NCBI GenBank assembly: GCA_020746105.1 | Contig: CM036623.1 | Span: 3,410,001-3,474,000, forward strand | From: Trogon surrucura | Lineage: Eukaryota; Chordata; Aves; Trogoniformes; Trogonidae | Direction: 5' to 3' | DNA length: 64,000 nt | In this document: piece by piece, positions 51,736-61,200 of the stretch | Numbering within the stretch: the stretch's first letter is position 1 | Layout: every line of letters starts with the position of its first letter | Program-made: the position numbers and the translations under genes | The notes under the pieces: model-generated | What the model saw: the letters and a program-made list of their open reading frames with translations, nothing else | Told to the model about the DNA's origin: nothing | The model's database searches: none

Positions 51736-52287
51736 CTCCTTCCCCTCTACTCTGCCCTGGTGAGACCCCATCCGGAATATTGTGTCCAGTTCTGGGCCCC
51801 TCAGTTCAAGAAAGACAGGGAACTGCTGGAGAGAGTCCAGCACAGGGCAACTGGGATGGTTAAGGGAGTGGAGCATCTCCCTTATGAGAAAAGACTGAGG
51901 GAGCTGGGGCTCTTTAGTTTGGAGAAGAGGAGACTGAGGGGTGACCTCATTAATGTTTACAAATATATCAAGGGTGAGTGTCAGGAGGATGGAGCCAGGC
52001 TCTTCTCAGTGACAACCACTGATAGGACAAGGGGTAATGGGTTGAAACTGGAACATAAGAGGTTCCGCTTAAACTCGAGAAGAAACTTCTTCTCAGTGAG
52101 GGTGACGGAGCACTGGAACAGGCTGCCCAGGGAGGTTGTGGAGTCTCCTTCTCTGGAGACATTCAAGACCTGCCTGGACACGTTCCTGTGTAGCATAATC
52201 TAGGTGTTCCTGCTCTGGCAGGGAGATTGGACTTGATGATCTTTCGAGGTCCCTTCCAATCCCGAACATTCTATGATTCTATGATTC
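51736..52287 (+). mobile_element. CR1 LINE 3' end, young subfamily, longest copy
   Basis: This is the longest CR1 copy in the window (about 550 bp). It keeps an open frame (51760-52203) for the last 147 codons or so of ORF2, downstream of the reverse-transcriptase core: [18 protein letters not shown], then [15 protein letters not shown] and the shared C-terminus ending FLCSII. The 3' UTR follows and ends in two octamers. It is 5' truncated and so cannot move by itself. The low divergence from the copy at 19.3 kb and the open frame suggest a fairly recent insertion. It is antisense in COX16 intron 2. Confidence 0.98.
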
Positions 52288-54581
52288 CTTTCCAGCCGCA
52301 GCTCTAGGCTCTATCTCCCCGTCCCACACATGGCTGAGCCTCAGCTCAAGATCCCAAGCCTCAGTGCAAGCAAATAAGAGGATAGATTTTTTTTTTTTGC
52401 AGCCCTTTCCCATCCCCACTCCAGCTCCAGGCTCTGTCTATCTCCTAACCCTAATCCCAGCCCCATCATCACCAAACCACACGCCCTCCAGAGTCCGAGC
52501 CACCATTCTCTCTTGGAATTTAATTCCTTTACCAAGGAACCTTCTTCAAAAGCCAGTTTGACATCAACATCACTGGCATTATCACTAATGCGGGTTTTGC
52601 TCATTAAGCCTCAAGAACACAAAGAGGAAGCGGCAGTTAACCCCTTAGTCACTGAAACACAGGCATGAGCTCTGCGAGAACGCTTCCTTTGAGATACCAG
52701 TGTCAACTGAGAACTTGCCTGAGAACTGTTTCCCTCTCAGCACAACAGGAATGGTTAGACTGAAAAAGGAAAAGGAAAATACTTTTGAAAGGAAAGGATC
52801 ACAGAATAGCAACTGAAATGTTGTAGAGAGATACCACAAAAGGATTGCCTAAGTCCTGTCTATCTAGCAGCTGAATTAGCAAGAAGACAAGATGAGGAGT
52901 CACGCATACGAAAGGAGGCATACTACAGTTTCCACATCTTGAAACATAATAAAAAAAGACAGGCACTCAGGTATTACAAATCCTACCCTACTTTTGGATG
53001 GGTTGCTTAGCTTTTTGCAACTGCCATTTTTTCAGCAGTAAAACGAAAATAATAAGCCTGCCTCTTCTGACATTAAGGCTATGAAACTTAACTCATTTAA
53101 ATTCTGTGAAAGTCTACTGAGCTCCTTGTATGAAAAGTGTTATTTAATTAAACACTGTTGTTATTATTCCAAAGGAGCAACTGTAACAAAAAAAAAAAAC
53201 CCTCTTTGTTTTGTTGCTTGTTGCAATTTGCATATAACTGCCCAACCCCAAAAAAGAGTGCTTGTCCAGGTTCTGATAAGGACTTACGCTAGTCAAAGTG
53301 TGTTATATGAGGAAAGCATATTCTACTGCAACACAAAATATTTTAACCAGTGACAAGTTAAGCAGATGTTATGACCATCAGGATTTTGAACGGTATTTTT
53401 AGATTTAGATTAACATTCTTTTCCTGAGTTTCACACACATTTTAAACTATGCTTGTTTCTCTTTGTCAGTTAAAATACATTCTAATCTCTTCTGTGGTCT
53501 TCTTTAATGAATTAGAATGGTTCTTAACTCTATTTTTATGGACACAGGAAGAGAAAGTAGCAGAACACATTGCTTTGATTTTTCTGTCTGCAAGCGATCC
53601 CAAAGTTGGCGGTGTTGTTCTTAGCCAATACTGCACTGTTGTTCTTTATTTAGATTTCATCTATTCCTAAACAACAGCATAATGAAAAGAAAAAGAAAAC
53701 AAAAAAAGAGATGCTGCAGTCTTAAGTAATACCGGTTAAAGCAGAATCCAGATGCCCTCTTTTAGCTTTTCAGAGCTTAACAACTCCAGGGTGTAGTAGC
53801 ATCCCCTCAGAGCTTTCATGTACTACTGTCTAATTCAATGATGTTTCCTTTGATTATAAATGCTGGGACAAGGAGCCTCACAGATCTGAATGAACGCAGC
53901 TATTACTGAGCTTTTTCACCGGGCTGCGGTCACAGTGCAGACCACAGAGGCCAAATGCAATTCACTGAGTATGAATCTAACCAAACAACTGACAGAAACA
54001 CAACAGGCAAATTCTCGCCCCTGTTGTGATCCCCATCTGGTCGGAGAAAAACTTCAAAGGCTCCAACTGGCCCTAAAAGCCCAGGACTGATAGAAAGTAA
54101 CTGCCCAGAAAACAGCTCTGGAGAAAAGATTTGTAAGATTACCTTCCCCAGTCTATGGGCAGTGTCAAACACAGGACTGAGCAGGCCTGGACCACACCGT
54201 GCTTTGAAGGCCACAGTGAGGTTATGCAACACCAGGAACAAAGAGGAATGACTGAAGTAATTTAGACCGCCCACAACAAGAGCCTAAGACAAAACAAGGA
54301 GTTCTCCAAACTCTCAGCGACTCAGGCCCTCCAAGATTTGGCCACAGTAGAAAGCCACAGTGTCCAGAGTCTCGCACGAAAGTTTTTTAACATGGTGCCA
54401 TACAGCCTTTAAAAAATCTTCATGTCACCTGCAAGTCAGCAACACTGAGACCAGAAAGTCTCTTCTGCGTTGCAATGCCAGAGCTGCATACTACAAAGTT
54501 ATGTAAAGCAAGCCAACATTACTTTCTGCTGAACCAACAATCTCCTTTCAGATCATTTCATACACAGTTTGGAACCAGTGC

Positions 54582-54615
54582 TACACTTGAAGGTGTAAGC
54601 ACTTGAAGGTGTAAT
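54582..54615. repeat. 16-bp tandem duplication
   Basis: Two adjacent copies of ACTTGAAGGTGTAA-type sequence with a period of 16 bases lie in COX16 intron 2, about 600 bases from exon 2. This is a simple duplication. Confidence 0.88.
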
Positions 54616-55210
54616 AAACAAGCTATTTCCCTCATTTGGAAGGTTTCCAGTTTGTTTCAAGAAAGGCTTCTTCCATGCAGTACATTCTGACATACTGAGT
54701 AAAGACCAGCTCCTCTTTCTTTCACAGAGCTCGAAGAACAGAAAGTAGCACAATGTTAAATGTATCTGCTTATCTCAGTCAGCGTAAAGCCAAGCCCTGA
54801 AAACCATCTACGATTATATACTCAATGCCAAGTATTGTTTGAAAACAGAACCTTTTAAAACATCAGTTTTCTTAGTCTGAATCAGATATAGTATCTTTGT
54901 AAGAATCTCCTCCTAGATGCAGCACACTCCTTTCTCGGGATTCGGAATTGCCACTTATGATCAACCAAAGGAACACATTTTTTCCGTTATTTACATCGAT
55001 AAGTTTCACAGATAGTAAAAGGATTCATCACCATGTCAGCCCCTTTACTGGTACGCGTTATCACTCACTGCCTGAGTCTCAGCTGTAGCCCAGGGCCCAG
55101 TGGTGAAAGGCAAATCCCCAACATCAATTGTTCGTTTGTCCTAGCGATCCTTTAGAAGACAGTATATGGGCAAAATGAAATTAAAAGGTAAAGAAAACCA
55201 TTTCAACTAC

Positions 55211-55288
55211 CTTGCCGTGTAGTTTGTGGACATCATATCTTATTTGAGCAAATTCACGGAGTCCAAAAGATCCTCCAACAAGATACAG
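55211..55288 (-). CDS. COX16: COX16 exon 2
   Basis: This 78-base internal exon on the minus strand is preceded by the acceptor GTTGTTTTTCAG and followed by the donor AAG|GTAGTT. It encodes 26 residues, including LYLVGGSFGLREFAQIRYD and then VHKLHGK. From memory, the human protein has GGSFGLREFSQIRYD at this place, the most conserved stretch of the family. It is the end of the single transmembrane helix and the start of the intermembrane-space tail. The bird linker before exon 3 (VHKLHGK) is about two residues longer than the human one. Exons 2-4 sum to 85 residues; with a first exon of about 22 codons this fits the human length of 106. No exon 1 was found to the right. Confidence 0.96.
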
Positions 55289-58200
55289 CTGAAAAACAAC
55301 AAAATGAAAACAGACATTGTTAGTACTGTAATGAAAAAGAACTTGGCATAATGACTCAATTCATTTGCCGAGGGACCTTACTATCCCTCTCATAAAACCA
55401 CCATGAAATGAAGAAAATAATCAACTGGAAGATATGTACAGGAGAAGAGAGAGTATATGTAAAGTCAGAGTCTTCTTCCACTCTCTGGGCCTGGATTTCA
55501 CAATTTTCCTCCTTCATATAAAGACATGACTCACATTTTCTAGGGACTTCCTCTCCTCTTATCCTCTCTTTTCCCTCCCCGTATGGAATCCCAACATAAT
55601 CTCAGCAAAGGAACCTTTACCTCACAACCACAGGATTTATTCTCATAATTTTCAAACTCTGAGAGGAAGTAACAATGCAATATTGACTTTATCTGATGTC
55701 TGTGGGTAAGAGATCTAATTAAGCTTCTGAATAGACAAGCAGATTGGAGCTGTGGTTCAATAATACGTTATCACATAGGCTAAGCTGTCTTGCAATTCCC
55801 TCCACACTTGTGAAACTTATGAACAGTAAAAGGAGAAATGGGGGGGAACCTTCGTATCCACCTAAACAAATCGTTAAATTATTCTTCAGATGACAGAGGG
55901 ATACCATAAAATTGTCTATGCATTTTTACAATTAAAAACTGACAGACCAACCAAAAGACCAAGCATCGTTAACAAAACACCAGTAAGGACTTGAAAAATA
56001 GCTTAGAAATCTAGCTACTTAGTGGAAGAATCAGTCCTCTTGCTCCTGCTCTGACCTGACAGACTCCGTCTGCTGTTTTCTGTTAAGGCAGATGTGCAGG
56101 AGGCCAAAAGGTTTCACATCTAGAGACGCATGTCTAAGGAAGGTGAAGGCATGAGGAAGCTCTACGGATCTGAGTGGAGGTGAAAAAAAACCAACCCACA
56201 AACCCTATTTCATCACACATTGCTGTTACAGTCCTTCATTACAGGCTGTTGCTGCACTAGTAACTTTTCTACCCAATGCTGGCTGACTTCTTCCAACATA
56301 TGAACATTCACAGCGACGGCCTGTGTCCTAGAGTTGTTATAATTATGCTGCACAGGTAGTCAAAATGTATGTTCTTTCCAAAAATTATGTTATCTGAAGT
56401 TCAGGTCACCGAGGCCACAAAGCCATACTTACTAAATGTAAATTTAAAAACCAACCAACCAAATAAACCCCTCTGTATTTATTCCTTCCAAAAGTTGCAG
56501 GACTACATGATTTCCCATCAAGCAGGTAAAACTCCTCACACCCATGTGAATGCACTGCACACACACACACTCTATTAGATGCTGGTAAGTTACAGAATGG
56601 GACCCCAGAATTAACGTGCTCTATTCACAGAACACGGAATCCTTGTCCAGTAGCCAGGAATTAAAGGCTCCACAGTCTCTTTCTGGCCTGGCCCTTCAGA
56701 TAAGCCTAAGAATCCAGATGACAACAAACAGACCAAAAAATTTTGCGATACGAAGATCCAGCTGTTAGGCCACAGAACTCTGGTTTCAGAAAGCCAACCA
56801 GAAAATCATCATGTGGTAGCAAGTTAATATACAACAACTAGAAATGTTATCTACAAAAACTGGATGGCACCATATGTGTATCATAACTGTTCAAGGAATT
56901 AAAGACGCTCTTGCCAATACTGGATCATCCAAACACACAGTAGAATAAAAAAGTATTTGTATAAAAGAAAAAAAAAAAGTCTTATTCATGTGTCAGTATT
57001 TTGGTAAGACAGAAAAACAGGAAACAGAAAATAAAGTATTCTAAATGGTTAAAAAGAACCTGAACAAGATTTATTCAATCAAAGCAGATTTGTCAGCTGA
57101 AGATATGGTAACACATAATGCTGAAAGTCTCAAAGATCAGACTATAATTGAATTTCAATTTGCTTGACATCTCAGCATAAATTTTCATTAGCTGATCTAC
57201 TCTAACTCCTAACAAGTATTATGTTAATTAACAGCCAATGAGTGAACTGACCAAACTTCAAGTCCTAACAAACAGAAAAAAGAAACGCTATAGACAAGAT
57301 TACAGCTGTTACAAACCACAGCTTATTGTCTTTGTGTATATTAGCATGTTGTCAAAAAGTAGCTATGGCAGGGCAAAAGCAACTGTGCTGGAAATGGTTC
57401 AGTACACAGTTGTTAAACCAGGCAGAAAGTAGCAATTACTTCAGACATCAATTAAAAATCAGTTTGCCCAACAACAAACTTGCATGAAGCACACACCGTT
57501 ATGAGACGCAATACGAACAAGCGGAAGACCTTTGTCAGCCTGTTCCTCATAGTCCAACTATCGATTAACATAATGAAAAGGTAGGCTGTGGCTTAGAAAA
57601 AATATTTTGTTCTTTAGCTTTGATTGTTTAAAACTATGTAACGTACACTGGAACAAAGAGAAATCAAGTAGAAGGATGCTGCACGAAATAAAATAAGACA
57701 TGTGCTACTCATTTTGTCTCATCACATTCTACCACTTGACAGCAACCACCTCTTACATAGTGCATTTTGTACTTGCAGCTCTACAGACAATAAAGAAGTT
57801 GATAGACACACATCTCCTGGTTCCTTTAGGTATGTTTTGGCCCAAGACTGTAATTTTACTCACATCACCTTTACAGTACTAAAGGGCAAAAAAAAAAAAT
57901 CACTTGGTTTCTGATGTACTTTTGCTCTTCATATAGTATAAGCAGCGTTAACTATCCTGGTAAGTTGGCACATTTCGCTTCTCAGGCATTACCAGTACAG
58001 TTGCCTTTACACTTCCAATACCACAATGGTTGATTTGTCTTATGATGAAACATCAATTAGGCCACATCAGAGTCAAAGCACATTGATGCTGCCAGAAATT
58101 ACAAATGCCACTGAAACATTACACAGTGTAACGCTGGAAGGTTAGGATTAAGATGAAATTATTTTTGAAATCACAGAACGCACACAAAAACAAACTATAT

Positions 58201-61200
58201 GAGTTTATTTGACCAACATCCTAAAGAACCAAACATGAGCTCTAAGACTTCATTGCAAAACCAGACCAGAATCACTCATACTCAGCACTTATTTAATCAA
58301 CCAACAGCACGTCAATGCAGTTAGCTGACAGCTCTGAGCGTGAATTCCTTGATCTACACAAGCCAGAGCAGCAACGGACTGCTATTCCGTCAATTAGATT
58401 TTTGAAAACTAGGTTCAAAAGCCAACAAAGGAAGGTATAAACGAATTTATGCAACTATAATATCATTAAAGGTAGTAAAAGACTCAGTGACTGACAAGGC
58501 ATTGAGTGGAAGTAACAGTCTTGGTTTAAGTGTTTCCCTTCTCTTTTTTGCACTACCTTCATTTAAGTTAACTGTATTTAGAGGGAAGAATGCACAGATA
58601 CGAACAACAACGAAGCATCAAGAGTGAAAATTATGAGAAGTGGGATTAGACTCAAGATAATGATTCCACCAACCTTATTGGCGTGTTGACTTTGCATATT
58701 CTGTATGTCTCTCATACATTTCTGATTTCCCAATTTGTAAAATAGAGACAATCTCAACACTCCTTGCAAAACACCCTGCAGTTAAAAAGCACCACAACGG
58801 ACAGATTTGCACAACATAAGCCAACGGTGACAGCAAGGTCCAGTATGCTCCATCCACTAGTCCGGACTTAAAGAGACAGTTAAGAGAAGGTTAAGGCATT
58901 GGCACCTGAAGAGTATTTAAGCTGTGAAGTTCAAATACGCCTGGATTCTTTCATTGTAAGGGAACTGTTCATTTCACATGCTTCAAAATTGGAGTAAAAA
59001 ACCTTATTATGTAGTAAACATCATCTGTTTAGTTCCTTGAATGCATTCAGAAGACTGACAAAATGATACTAACTTCTTACCTTTCCCTTTACACCTGAAG
59101 TTTACCTCAAGAAGGCAAAACCCATAAAATATACTGGTTAGCCAGCACTTGACACCAAAGCAAACAGCTTAACAGTGCTGTTGGCACAACCCCCCATTAA
59201 AGATCTCACATTGGATTATTCCTTCATGTTTCAGTGAATACACAAAAAAAAAAAAGCACCCTACAATGCTGTAATGCAATTATGCATGCATGGAAGACTT
59301 GCATGTTCCAAAACAAAATGAAAGATAGGATGTGACATAAGAGCACCATCTGTCACATACACTCAGCAACCTCAATAAATGTTTTATGTAAAAAAATGAC
59401 ATAAAATTCTCTTTAATAACATTCTTTTAAAATTCTTTTTGTTCACTCCTCCATTGGGAAGTATGTTATGCAATCCGTTATGGATGGCATCGGACTAATC
59501 CTTTGAACCGCATCTTAGGATGGGAAATACTTGTATTTGTCACCAGCTACGGTGAGATGGTCACTTGGAACAGCTGAAGAACTTGGGACTCATGGCAGAT
59601 ACCTACTCTTTTAGTTTCCTGCATAATCCAAAGCAGCCATCTTCAGTTCCTTGGGTTAACAAACTAACAAGAAACTGTTTCTCTGGCAGCACCAGGAATT
59701 TGTCATATTTCAGGCATCTCAATTGTGAAAGCCAGATTACAAAACTGTATTTGCCATAAATCTCTACATTAACAAAACCAGAGTATTTAGTGCTGGCAAC
59801 ACAGATCATGCACTGCAAAACCCTCCAGCTCCTCATCCGGAGCCTCGAAATTTGAACAGCCATGTGAATGATTTTATTGTAGTTTGCAATGATCATGGTA
59901 AAAATATATCCTTTTTAAAGAACTATTGTATGTGCAGTGCGCGACTGATGAAACATGGCAGTCTCACAGCCCAGACGACTGGAAGCCTCTTTTTTTGTTC
60001 CCTAAATAAAGCATTAGGGAAAACTGCCAGTCCCAGGAAAGACCCAGGCAAGTCCTCTTAACCTGAAGCGCCCTCCTCTGCCAGCTCTAACTCTCCAGAG
60101 TTGATTCCCCATCGCCATCTAACGCTGAAACTGCCGAGGAGAAAAAAAACAGTGCAAAGTCCTCTCAGAAACTTGCTAAATCCTCTCGCCACCCTCGAGG
60201 GGAGCAGAAGGGGGTCTGCCTTTTCCTCTTGTCTGCAACAACTGGAAATCATTTTAGCTCAGATCACAGGCCTCCTCTGGGGGGAAAAAAGAAACCAAAC
60301 TTATACATCCCTTAGTAATTACTTAATTTAAAAGCACAACGAAGCAGGAGAATGCACTGACTTAATAACTTAATACACATACTAGAATTCACAATCTGCA
60401 GAAACACTGAACTGCACTACATTCAAAAATGGATGAAATATGCCATTAGGTAGCCACACGGATACCACGCTGGCAACCCAGATTGCAAATATCGGTGGCT
60501 ACAAGCCAAAGTATAATAGAAACGTGTGCTCTCAAAGCTACTGTTCTATGTCTTAGGAATAAAATAAACCCGTTGTTTATTAAACTGTCCATTTTATAAC
60601 AGGTCGGAAAGCACGGAAAGTGGATCTAACAGAAACCAATCTAAGAACAATGCAGAAGAGACAAGAACCCATATGTTCCTGGGCATGAGCATTAGCAAAA
60701 AAAAAAAGGCATTTTCAGCCACAGCACTGTCATCTTGCATTACGCACTTTGCTTGGGCTGGTCAGATGACAAAGGAATTTCATTCAGCAGCTGTTCGAAC
60801 AAGTCTGCCATGATGGTCAAGCTGCACCTTCTGAACATCCCCTTCTCTTTCTTCAGCAGCTTCTGATAGCTAAAATTTTGATCCCGTATTAAAATCATCG
60901 TTCCCTTTACTCACAGGTTCAAATCTAGCCAAGGAGAAACTGTTTACACCTCATGGCAACCTGCTGTTCCTGTGAAGTCAGTTCAAAACAGCAACCTGAA
61001 GTAAAGAACACAGAAAGAAACCACTACTAGTCAGGTTATACTTCCCTATTGACAGCACTGGACAGGGGATGAAAATGAAATGTACTACAGAGTAAATATT
61101 AATCTTACATCTAAACACACAAAGTGAAAACAGGCAACTTGGTACTCCTGTTCCTTTTCTAAGGTTCAACATGGAACCTCAGCTCCCCTGAGTGCCAGAT

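Larger units (their letters stand above)
33104..55210. other. COX16 intron 2 (about 22.1 kb)
   Basis: The intron holds three plus-strand CR1 ends (37259-37698, 42661-43029, 51736-52287), a short 21-bp tandem (35797-35834), a tandem plus perfect inverted repeat (40498-40565), an AGAC-type repeat (44889-44932), a long T tract (50215-50242), a 16-bp tandem (54582-54615) and A tracts at 35763-35782 and 47312-47328. No nested gene, RNA gene or CpG-rich promoter was recognised. Open frames such as 34411-34974 match no known family. Confidence 0.85.

Noticed and set aside
60063-60118. Possible COX16 first exon (minus strand, MAMGNQLWRVRAGRGGRF, then a GTTAAG donor)
   Set aside because: The residues do not resemble the conserved COX16 N-terminus with its KNKTLGYG motif, and the phase at the donor does not fit the phase-0 start of exon 2.
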